64,000 nucleotides of DNA from contig DJET01000014.1 in assembly GCA_002431945.1 (NCBI GenBank), forward strand, positions 24,678 to 88,677, given 5' to 3'. Source of the stretch: Ruminococcaceae bacterium UBA5891 (GTDB taxonomy: Bacteria > Bacillota > Clostridia > Oscillospirales > Acutalibacteraceae). The notes under the pieces are model-generated. The model was not told the DNA's origin. It was given only the letters and a program-made list of their open reading frames with translations, and searched no databases. This document shows, in pieces, positions 54,070 to 61,034 of the stretch (position 1 is its first letter; the number at the start of each line of letters is the position of its first letter). The translations under genes were made by a program, and so were the position numbers.

Positions 54070-54642
54070 TTGAAAGAATTTTTAGATTATATGAATAGCG
54101 GAAAGACGGTTGTTGCCGGTTCGGAAACCCATCAGTATATGTGCACACTTTCGCAGGAAGCGCTGAAACTGACGGCAGAACTCAACAACAGTTATCGCAC
54201 GCCGGAGGAAATAAGAGAAATATTCTCAAAGCTAACAGGAAAGCCGGTGAACGATACGCTCAATATATTCCCGCCCTTTTATACGGACTGCGGGAAAAAT
54301 ATAACAATTGGAAATCATGTTTTCTTTAACAGCGGGTGCAAATTTCAGGATCAAGGCGGGATTACCATTGATGACGGCGTATTACTCGGTCATAATGTAG
54401 TGCTTGCAACTTTGAATCATTGTATGATTCCTGAACAGCGTGCAAATCTGGAGCCTGCGCCTATTCACATAGGCAAGAATGTATGGATCGGAGCAAATGC
54501 GATGGTATTGCCCGGTGTTACGATTGGTGATGGTGCGGTAATTGCTGCGGGAGCAATTGTCACGAATGATGTCCCGTCGTTTACAGTTGTCGGAGGAAGT
54601 CCTGCAAAGAAAATTAAAAATGTACCACGAAACGAAAAATAG
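54070..54642 (+). CDS. Hexapeptide-repeat O-acetyltransferase (maltose/galactoside type)
   Basis: A 190-residue left-handed beta-helix acyltransferase with an N-terminal helical domain ([20 protein letters not shown]) and hexapeptide repeats ([40 protein letters not shown]). His in [10 protein letters not shown] is the likely catalytic base. It would acetylate a sugar or similar small molecule. Start is TTG at 54070 with a weak ribosome site. Confidence 0.9.
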   Translation: MKEFLDYMNSGKTVVAGSETHQYMCTLSQEALKLTAELNNSYRTPEEIREIFSKLTGKPVNDTLNIFPPFYTDCGKNITIGNHVFFNSGCKFQDQGGITIDDGVLLGHNVVLATLNHCMIPEQRANLEPAPIHIGKNVWIGANAMVLPGVTIGDGAVIAAGAIVTNDVPSFTVVGGSPAKKIKNVPRNEK

Positions 54643-54669
54643 TAAAAATATATTTTGGAGGTATTCAAA

Positions 54670-55656
54670 ATGAAGCAGACGCTTACATTAACAAATGAAT
54701 GGGATAAAACTTTCCCGAAAAGCGAAAAGGTCAATCATAGCAAGGTGACATTTCATAACCGCTACGGCGTTACGCTTGCCGCTGATATGTATGTACCCAA
54801 AAATGCAGACGGCAAGCTGCCGGCTCTCGCTGTCAGCGGCCCGTTCGGTGCAGTTAAAGAGCAATCATCGGGACTGTACGCACAGACAATGGCGGAAAGA
54901 GGCTTTTTAACAATCGCTTTTGATCCATCCTTTACAGGGGAAAGCGGCGGAGAACCCCGCTATGTTGCTTCTCCCGACATCAATACCGAAGACTTTTGTG
55001 CTGCGGTAGATTTCCTTTCTGTTCAGGAAAATGTTGATCCCGAAAAAATAGGCATTATCGGTATCTGCGGTTGGGGCGGTATGGCAATAAACGCCGCTGC
55101 TATTGATACAAGGATTAAAGCGACAGCCGCTATGACAATGTATGATATGACACGCTGTACTGCTAACGGTTATTTTGATTCCGAGGACAGCGAGCAGGCA
55201 AGATACGAAAAGCGCAAAGCAATGAATGAGCAAAGAATTGTTGATTATAAAAACGGTTCTTATGCTCTTGGCGGCGGCGTGGTTGATCCTTTGCCTGATG
55301 ACGCACCATTCTTTGTCAAGGATTACTACGACTACTATAAGACAGATCGTGGTTATCACGAAAGAAGCCTGAACTCCAACGGTGGCTGGAATATCACTTC
55401 ATCCCTTTCGTTCTTGAATATGCCGATTCTGCACTATGCAAACGAAATTCGTTCTGCTGTTCTGTTAGTACATGGCGAAAAAGCACACTCCTGCTATTTC
55501 AGTCGTGACGCTTTTGCAAACATGATAAAGGATAGCAAGTATGCGGACAAGAAAGAACTATTGATTATTCCAGAAGCCGTCCACACGGATTTATATGATA
55601 AAACAGATATTATTCCGTTTGACAGGTTGGAGCAGTTTTTCATTCAGAACTTTTAA
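54670..55656 (+). CDS. Alpha/beta hydrolase (dienelactone-hydrolase-like)
   Basis: A 328-residue alpha/beta hydrolase. The oxyanion region follows SGPFGAVKEQSSGLYAQTMA; nucleophile elbow is GICGWGG (Cys in place of Ser); acid and His parts are LLVHGEKAHS and EAVHTDLYD. Such enzymes of the DltE/YcjY-like group act on esters or small acyl compounds. Good GGAGG site. Cys as the putative nucleophile resembles dienelactone hydrolases. Confidence 0.88.
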   Translation: MKQTLTLTNEWDKTFPKSEKVNHSKVTFHNRYGVTLAADMYVPKNADGKLPALAVSGPFGAVKEQSSGLYAQTMAERGFLTIAFDPSFTGESGGEPRYVASPDINTEDFCAAVDFLSVQENVDPEKIGIIGICGWGGMAINAAAIDTRIKATAAMTMYDMTRCTANGYFDSEDSEQARYEKRKAMNEQRIVDYKNGSYALGGGVVDPLPDDAPFFVKDYYDYYKTDRGYHERSLNSNGGWNITSSLSFLNMPILHYANEIRSAVLLVHGEKAHSCYFSRDAFANMIKDSKYADKKELLIIPEAVHTDLYDKTDIIPFDRLEQFFIQNF

Positions 55657-55712
55657 TGATGTGATTAAAAATTAAGAAGGTGTTGCCTTTTAGCAAGGAA
55701 AGAAGTGACAGG

Positions 55713-56399
55713 GTGAAGCAAAAAGTTTTAGTTATTTTTGAGGACGAAGAAGCATACGGCGAATTGCAGATTGCATTGGAAAGCGCAACGATTGCTACCG
55801 TCTTTGCCGCAACGCCGGATGACGCCATTCGACTTTTCATAAATCACGAATATTGCCTTGTCATCATAGACGCTTCTGTTTCCGACGCAGACGGTCAACG
55901 GCTTTTGAAAATCATGCAGACGATTCAGCCAACGCCGATTTTGTTGTTATCCTCAAACACAAAATATCCCGACAGACTTGCGGCTTTCAATGCCGGTGCG
56001 AACGCCTATTTAGGAAAGCCATACAGCTTGGATGAATGTGTTGCGCAGGCAAAAACGCTTATTCGGTTATACAATGACCTGAAATCCCGAAAGTCAGGAG
56101 GCAGCATTTTGCTTTATGGGACAGACCTAATTATTGATCCAATAAAAAGAAAAGTGTTCTTGCGGGAAATAGCGGTTGAGTTGACACGCAAGGAATTTGA
56201 TTTGTTGTATCTTATGGCAAGCCATCCCGGACAGGTTTTCACACGGGATCAGCTTTACAGCAAGGTTTGGGACGCTGATTACACCGTCAATGTAGATGAT
56301 TCTGTAAAAGCGCATATCAAAACCTTACGAAAGAAGCTGCTTGATACAGACTACATACAAAATGTTTGGGGTGTTGGCTATCGCTTCAATCCACAATAA
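55713..56399 (+). CDS. OmpR-family response regulator without a partner kinase
   Basis: A 228-residue response regulator. The receiver domain has the phospho-acceptor Asp in VIIDASVSDADG, and the conserved Lys in LGKPY; the acidic pocket begins FEDEEAYGE. The C-terminal winged helix (RKEFDLLYLMASHPGQVFTR, then VWGVGYRFNP) binds DNA. GTG start at 55713 with AAGGAAAG upstream. No histidine kinase is nearby, so it may be an orphan or take signals from a host kinase. Confidence 0.88.
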   Translation: MKQKVLVIFEDEEAYGELQIALESATIATVFAATPDDAIRLFINHEYCLVIIDASVSDADGQRLLKIMQTIQPTPILLLSSNTKYPDRLAAFNAGANAYLGKPYSLDECVAQAKTLIRLYNDLKSRKSGGSILLYGTDLIIDPIKRKVFLREIAVELTRKEFDLLYLMASHPGQVFTRDQLYSKVWDADYTVNVDDSVKAHIKTLRKKLLDTDYIQNVWGVGYRFNPQ

Positions 56400-56403
56400 A
56401 AAC

Positions 56404-56428
56404 GGGGGCAAGGATAATCCTTGTCCCC
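56404..56428 (+). terminator. Terminator after the response regulator
   Basis: GGGGGCAAGGA pairs with TCCTTGTCCCC around a TAA loop. The following T content is low, but it lies right after the last gene of the cargo block. Confidence 0.6.
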
Positions 56429-56519
56429 TTAAAATTTCCCTAAAATACTCCGATAATCTCCCGAAGATTTCCCTTTTGTGCGGTATAATGTACGCACATA
56501 ATGAAAAACAGCTGGGAAC

Positions 56520-56855
56520 TTACTCTCCCGACTGGCTCTCTAATGCGGCTTTAACGGTTGCCCTGATGATTTTCAGAGAACGGTCATCGCAGCTGTAAAG
56601 CATACGAACGAGATCTTCTACTTCCGAATCTTTGACCGGTTTTTCTGGGTAGAAGATCAAGTTCCCGTCAATAGCTAATTCCCGGACGATTTTCTTGAGG
56701 ACTTCAAATGTTGGTACTTTGCCCTCGTTCTCGATCCTATATAAGTATCGCTCCGTGATACCAACGCGGTCGGTCAGTTCCTCGACGGTCAAATCGGACT
56801 TGTCCCGTGCCGCTTTAATGATCTCACTTGGCGTTTCAGGTTGTTTCTGCACCAT
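56520..56855 (-). CDS. XRE-family regulator
   Basis: A 111-residue helix-turn-helix protein. SEIIKAARDKSDLTVEELTD, then GITERYLYRIENEGKVPTFE form the DNA-binding domain; the C-terminus (VRMLYSCDDRSLKIIRATVK) resembles the C-terminal part of element-borne regulators. GGAGGTGAACGC precedes the ATG at 56855. Likely a control gene of the element at its right end. Confidence 0.88.
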   Translation of the reverse strand: MVQKQPETPSEIIKAARDKSDLTVEELTDRVGITERYLYRIENEGKVPTFEVLKKIVRELAIDGNLIFYPEKPVKDSEVEDLVRMLYSCDDRSLKIIRATVKAALESQSGE

Positions 56856-57018
56856 GCGTTCACCTCCATATATAATTATATGGATTTCGTTCATGCTGAT
56901 AATGGCACAGCAGTTCAATTATTGGTGAACGAACAGTACGGTAAAAACTGAACTAAATAAGGATACCGCCCCGCCAAATAAAAAAACGAGGCTTTGACGG
57001 GGTCTAAAAACACGCCAT

Positions 57019-57057
57019 ATCCCTCAAATCCGAGTTTTTGGATTGGAGGGATTTTTT
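57019..57057 (+). terminator. Terminator-like hairpin
   Basis: ATCCCTCAAATCC pairs with GGATTGGAGGGAT (one mismatch) and is followed by TTTTT. The gene it would serve is not clear. Confidence 0.6.
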
Positions 57058-57222
57058 ATGCGTTGGACTCGGCGTTTGGCAGCTCTGCCCGTCAGAAACC
57101 ACCAATTTGATTTGCCCTCATAACGAATCGTCTACCCGGTGAACCGTCAAAAAAAGTCTGTTTTCGTCATCGGGATATTGCGGCTCGTATACTGAACTGA
57201 TAGACCATTGTAAATATGAATT

Positions 57223-57268
57223 AAACGCACCTACATTTCGGCTTTTGCCGCTTTGCAGGTGCGTTTTG
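57223..57268. terminator. Ten-base-pair hairpin before the sigma-factor gene
   Basis: AAACGCACCT pairs with AGGTGCGTTT around a 24-base loop, followed by TTTTGC on the plus strand. It may end the upstream transcript or regulate the sigma-factor gene. Confidence 0.4.
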
Positions 57269-57363
57269 CTATATCTGCGTCTTTTGCATGGCAGCGTAGG
57301 CTGCCGCAGCCCTCCGCCCCGATTTGAATTTTCCAAATTCAAATCGAAACGGAGGATAACGCT

Positions 57364-57843
57364 ATGGATGGAAACCATCCGAAACGAAGAAAGGACAAAT
57401 ATAATCCATATACCATCGGCACGACCGAGGACGGCCGCCACTGGCTGACCTTTTCGGACGGGCAAGGCAATCGACATCATTTTGAGATCAGCGCTGCCGT
57501 GTTTGCGCTGTTCGATTCCTTTGAGCTGGACGACCTCTCCTATCTGAACGAGTTGGATCGCCACTATGAACAATCGGAGCTGACGGAGGCATCGCTGTAT
57601 GACCGAGCCGTGTATCGCCCGGCGACGGTCGAAGAAAGTGCCTTGCAAAGCATGGAATATGCGCAGTTACATAGGGCAATCTCCGAACTGCCCGAAATAC
57701 AAAAGCGGAGGCTGATCCTCTACTACTTTCAAGGCCTGACCTATGAGCAGATCGCAGGAATGGAGGGATGCACCAAACGGGCAGTGAAATTCAGTGTGGA
57801 CATCGCCGTGGAAAAGCTCAAAAAGTTTTTCAAAAATTTTTGA
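57364..57843 (+). CDS. Sigma-70-family (ECF-like) sigma factor of the element
   Basis: A 159-residue protein. A region 4-type helix-turn-helix (AISELPEIQKRRLILYYFQG, then YEQIAGMEGCTKRAVKFSVD) fills the last about 60 residues. The N-terminal part (GTTEDGRHWLTFSDGQGNRH) is the special element-type domain, not a classical region 2. Such genes are common near the recombinase end of Tn916-like and related elements and may control excision or transfer. A GGAGG ribosome site precedes the ATG. Confidence 0.85.
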   Translation: MDGNHPKRRKDKYNPYTIGTTEDGRHWLTFSDGQGNRHHFEISAAVFALFDSFELDDLSYLNELDRHYEQSELTEASLYDRAVYRPATVEESALQSMEYAQLHRAISELPEIQKRRLILYYFQGLTYEQIAGMEGCTKRAVKFSVDIAVEKLKKFFKNF

Positions 57844-58480
57844 GTTCAGACTACACAAATAGCCTTTAAGTGAGGAAACAGGTGGAGAGGTACGAAAACT
57901 CTCTGCCTGTTTTCCTTTTCGGCAAGCAGGGATGATCTTTGACAACCGAATACCCATTCATCAAGCACATTCCTATTGCCATTGCGAAAGCATGAGCCAC
58001 ATTAGCGGCTGCGCCACGATCTGCGGAAAACAAAGCAACGAGATTTCACCTGTATGTTTTTAGGTCTATGGCTTTCATTTTCTGCAAGGAGCGAATAACA
58101 GTCGGCTATCAGTATCGGGCGGCTCCCGATATGGCGACAACAGGTAATAGGGACAATGATACTCCCGTCCAGCCACAGTCCGAGCGTGATAAGCGATATT
58201 TCGGTCGTGAAGCCGTCGCAGTCAATGGGGGCGGTCGCATGAGAACCATGTGAGGGTGAGATTCCCGTGGAGCTGGTAAGCTGCCAGCCGTTTGATGACT
58301 TCCCGCAGCAATCCGGGGTGTCGAGGACAAATAGGATTGTTTTTTTATACAAGGTCAAACGGCAGGACGGGTCTACTGAAACGGAGAATTGTTTATATCT
58401 TTCCGACCTTAATTCTGTTCTGCCCTTGATCTCTACATAGGCGGCTAACCGCCTAAATTTTCAAAGGAGGTCATAACACT
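57844..58480. other. Gap of 637 bases, with possible gene remnants
   Basis: A hairpin terminator lies at 57873-57918. A plus-strand frame at about 58249-58440 continues for about 63 codons without start (EIPVELVSCQPFDDFPQQSG, then KVKRQDGSTETENCLYLSDL) and looks protein-like, but an in-frame stop lies just upstream. No intact gene was found. It is either a decayed gene or an RNA; a short palindrome, TAGGCGGCTAACCGCCTA, closes the gap. Confidence 0.4.
57873..57918 (+). terminator. Terminator after the sigma-factor gene
   Basis: AGGAAACAGGTGGAGAG pairs imperfectly with CTCTCTGCCTGTTTTCCT and runs into TTTT. Confidence 0.65.
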
Positions 58481-59005
58481 ATGAATCACACATATTTACG
58501 AGGCGATATGTATTACGCCGATTTAGGACACGGAATCGGCTCGGAACAAGAGGGCTACCGTCCCGTCGTTATCATTCAGAACAATGTCGGCAATAAGCAC
58601 AGCCCTACGGTTATTATCGCTTCTATCACAAGCAAAAAGGACGCAAAGCCGAAACTACCTACCCACTACTACATCGACGCCGAAAATGGCTTGGAATTGC
58701 CCTCTATCGTTCTTTTGGAACAATTGCGAACCGTGGATAAACGCCGTTTGGGTGACTTTATCGGTCACTTGTCCGAAAAGCATATACACGGTATCAATCA
58801 CGCTCTGGCAGTCAGTATCGGTCTGATCGAGAGTGTGCCGAAAAAGTTAATCCTTTGCCTTTGCAGCGCTTGTGCCGACAATTTCTACGGTACGGGCGCT
58901 TATTCTTTACGCAGGATTGACCCGCAGCAGACCGAGAAAGACACCTGCACCTATTGTAATCAGCGAAAAGGATATGACTACGAGATTATCCCGAAGAACG
59001 GTTAA
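58481..59005 (+). CDS. MazF/PemK-type toxin with Cys-rich extension
   Basis: A 174-residue endoribonuclease toxin-like protein. GDMYYADLGHGIGSEQEGYR and PVVIIQNNVGNKHSPTVIIA are MazF features, and LPSIVLLEQLRTVDKRRLGD follows. After the MazF domain (about residue 120) comes an extra tail with CxxxCxxC-like cysteines (LCLCSACADNF, TCTYCNQRKGYDYEI) that could bind zinc. No MazE-type antitoxin is next to it. AAAGGAGG precedes the ATG. It might be an element addiction module or a regulator. Confidence 0.85.
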   Translation: MNHTYLRGDMYYADLGHGIGSEQEGYRPVVIIQNNVGNKHSPTVIIASITSKKDAKPKLPTHYYIDAENGLELPSIVLLEQLRTVDKRRLGDFIGHLSEKHIHGINHALAVSIGLIESVPKKLILCLCSACADNFYGTGAYSLRRIDPQQTEKDTCTYCNQRKGYDYEIIPKNG

Positions 59006-59016
59006 GGAGGCTGCCT

Positions 59017-59163
59017 ATGGGATACAAGATTCAGATTGATAATGAATATGTAGCTGTTCTTTTGATTGAAATTCTCTTTGAAAAGGGACTTGTAAATAGG
59101 CAGACATATATAAATGCAAAGAAACGGCTAAATTCGCACATTTCACAAGCAGCCTGTTTATAG
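59017..59163 (+). CDS. 48-residue small protein upstream of the recombinase
   Basis: A short helical protein (VAVLLIEILFEKGLVNRQTY) ending NSHISQAACL. AAGGAGG precedes the ATG. Its pattern resembles short SHOCT-like proteins found next to serine recombinases. The recombinase promoter overlaps its 3' end. Confidence 0.6.
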   Translation: MGYKIQIDNEYVAVLLIEILFEKGLVNRQTYINAKKRLNSHISQAACL

Positions 59164-59170
59164 GTACAAT
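59142..59170 (+). promoter_or_regulatory. Promoter of the serine recombinase
   Basis: TTCACA and TACAAT are separated by 17 bases, 29 bases upstream of the recombinase ATG and overlapping the end of the preceding small gene. Confidence 0.5.
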
Positions 59171-59198
59171 ATAGATACCAAATCAAGGAGGTAAGTTT

Positions 59199-61034
59199 AT
59201 GTATCAGACAAACACAGCTTTTAGGATTCCAAACACTTTTGTTTTGGATAGAAACAGAGAACGCAAAGCCGTATTTTACGGTCGTGTTTCTACGGAACAC
59301 GAGGCACAGTTAGCAGCATTGGAAAACCAAATGCAATGGTATGACGACCAAGCAAAATTTCATCCGAACTGGACTGTACTTGACAAGTATATCGACGAGG
59401 GCATAACCGGCACACAGGCAAAAAAACGCCCTGCTTTTATGCAAATGATTGAGGACGCAAAGCAAGGCGAATTTGATTTAATTGTTACCCGTGAGGTGTG
59501 CCGGTTTGCTCGTAACACCGTTGATACGCTTGTTATGACACGGGAACTAAAAAACTACGGCGTAGAGGTCTATTTCGTCGAGGATAATATTTGGACTATG
59601 GACGGCGACGGAGAACTGCGATTAACAATTATGGCTACTCTCGCCCAAGAGGAAAGCCGCAAAATTTCAGAGCGTGTTCGTGCAGGTCAAAAAATCAGCC
59701 GTGATAATGGTGTTCTTTACGGCAGTGGGAATATTATCGGTTATGATCGTGTGGATGGCACTTATGTTATTAACGAGGAACAGGCCGAAACCGTAAGAAT
59801 GATTTTTGACCTCTACTTAGAGGGACTTGGCGAAACAAAAATCTGTAAAGAGCTTTGCAGACGCCAAAGAAAAGACGGGCACGGAAATGTAAGTTGGAGT
59901 GTTTCAAAAATCAGCCGTATTTTACGAAACGCCACCTATATGGGTTATAAGTGCTATTTGAAATCATATAGCAATAACTATTTGGAACAGAAGCGTATCA
60001 AGAACCTTGACGAAAGCACATATCTTTATGTAAAAGGTGACTTTGAACCTATCATTTCAGAGGAAGTTTTTAAGCGTTGCGAGGAAATCCGCAAAAGCCG
60101 AACAACCAAAATGGTCGTCAACAAAGGTGAGCGAACCTACGGAAAGAAGGCTTCACAAGATGTATGGTTGCGAAAGCTCCGCTGTGCCTGCGGCTCTACT
60201 TTCCGAAAAAACAAATGGAGAACCAACCAGCGCGGTGATACCGTATTCGGCTATCAATGCTACAACCAAGTAAATAACGGCAGTAAATCATTCCGAGAGA
60301 AAAACGGTCTTGATACAGACGGCTATTGCGATATTCGCATGATTGGCGATTGGAAACTTGACATTATGGCGAAAAAGATTTTTGAAAGTATATGGACGGA
60401 TAAAAAAGACGCCGTTATGGAAGCCTACAAATTGCTCGAAGAGTGCTATCAATCCGATACAAGCAATAATAAAGCGACTATTGCTGCCGTTCAGGGCAAA
60501 ATCTCTCGTGCGACGGCAAGGTTGGATAATTTGATTGCTATGCGTGCCGACGGTGAAATATCCAAAGAGAAATTCGGAGAATTACGGCAAAAAGCAGAAA
60601 GCGAGCTCGCCACTCTAAACGAAGAACTTGACAAGCTAAATGCTGTTTCGGATGAACTCGCTGAATCTCTCGATATGAACGCTATTAAAGCCGCTCTTGA
60701 CGAAATGATTGATTTTTCTGGACCTACAATCGACGAAAACATCATTGAAAAGTTTGTTTCCCGAATTACTCCGATTGATAACGGACACTACCGCTGGGAT
60801 TTGAACTTTACGCAGAATAAAAAACAGGCGATTATCGGTTCTGTTGAGGGACGAAAAGGCAAAGCAACTGCCGACATAAAAGAATACGGTGAGAATGACG
60901 AGCATTCTCACCGTACATATGATAAGTCTATTCAGTTTTCCTCTAACGGGACGATAGCCTATCTTTGTTTAATAGCAGCCTGTGCCGCTGCAAGACGTGC
61001 AATCGGAACACGGAACGGTGAGCAGGAAACGTAA
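59199..61034 (+). CDS. Large serine recombinase, split at its 3' end by integration
   Basis: A 611-residue large serine integrase. The catalytic Ser31 lies in AVFYGRVSTEHE, followed by the GITGTQAKKRPAF and LTIMATLAQEESRKISERVR motifs. A recombinase domain, a zinc-ribbon (LRCACGSTFRKN, YQCYN) and a coiled coil (AALDEMIDF before it, QGKISRATARLDNLIAMRAD) follow. It catalyses integration and excision of the element. The last 15 residues (597-611) are read from antisense ppdK sequence, not from the element. In the circular form the frame continues 68 codons to the stop at 14521. Good GGAGG site. Confidence 0.92.
   Translation: MYQTNTAFRIPNTFVLDRNRERKAVFYGRVSTEHEAQLAALENQMQWYDDQAKFHPNWTVLDKYIDEGITGTQAKKRPAFMQMIEDAKQGEFDLIVTREVCRFARNTVDTLVMTRELKNYGVEVYFVEDNIWTMDGDGELRLTIMATLAQEESRKISERVRAGQKISRDNGVLYGSGNIIGYDRVDGTYVINEEQAETVRMIFDLYLEGLGETKICKELCRRQRKDGHGNVSWSVSKISRILRNATYMGYKCYLKSYSNNYLEQKRIKNLDESTYLYVKGDFEPIISEEVFKRCEEIRKSRTTKMVVNKGERTYGKKASQDVWLRKLRCACGSTFRKNKWRTNQRGDTVFGYQCYNQVNNGSKSFREKNGLDTDGYCDIRMIGDWKLDIMAKKIFESIWTDKKDAVMEAYKLLEECYQSDTSNNKATIAAVQGKISRATARLDNLIAMRADGEISKEKFGELRQKAESELATLNEELDKLNAVSDELAESLDMNAIKAALDEMIDFSGPTIDENIIEKFVSRITPIDNGHYRWDLNFTQNKKQAIIGSVEGRKGKATADIKEYGENDEHSHRTYDKSIQFSSNGTIAYLCLIAACAAARRAIGTRNGEQET
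60887..60913 (-). terminator. Hairpin inside the recombinase 3' end, positioned as a ppdK terminator
   Basis: An 11-base-pair perfect stem (CGGTGAGAATG/CATTCTCACCG) with a five-base loop lies 46 bases beyond the ppdK stop on the minus strand and is followed by TATTCTTTTATG. It can replace the displaced native terminator at 14218-14251. It also encodes part of the recombinase, in a region of weak sequence constraint. Confidence 0.45.

Larger units (their letters stand above)
56856..57363. other. Gene-poor gap with two hairpins
   Basis: No intact gene is visible over about 500 bases. Terminator-like hairpins lie at 57019-57057 and 57223-57268. A minus-strand frame at about 57118-57195 with a protein-like sequence (PQYPDDENRLFLTVHRVDDS) has no usable start and may be a remnant of a regulator gene. 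Confidence 0.4.
14317..60985. mobile_element. Integrative conjugative element inserted in the 3' end of ppdK
   Basis: The element is about 46.7 kb and is bounded by direct repeats of GCCTGTGC at 14317-14324 and 60978-60985. It carries a full conjugation set (MobC, relaxase, VirD4, VirB4, VirB6-like, PrgI, Maff2-like, CHAP hydrolase), partition genes, antirestriction and DNA methyltransferase genes, a surface adhesin with a sortase, AT-rich cargo and a large serine recombinase at the right end. The gene order resembles clostridial conjugative transposons. The boundaries follow from ppdK being split: each junction holds one version of its 3' end. Confidence 0.9.

Noticed and set aside
58140..58330. 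Possible group II intron remnant in the gap before mazF
   Set aside because: Sequences such as GTGGAGCTGG and a GAGAACC stretch vaguely recall intron domains, but no domain V and no reverse transcriptase are present.
60984..61034. The last 15 residues of the recombinase as native sequence
   Set aside because: They are exactly antisense to conserved ppdK codons, to the right of the attR core, so they are an artefact of the insertion.
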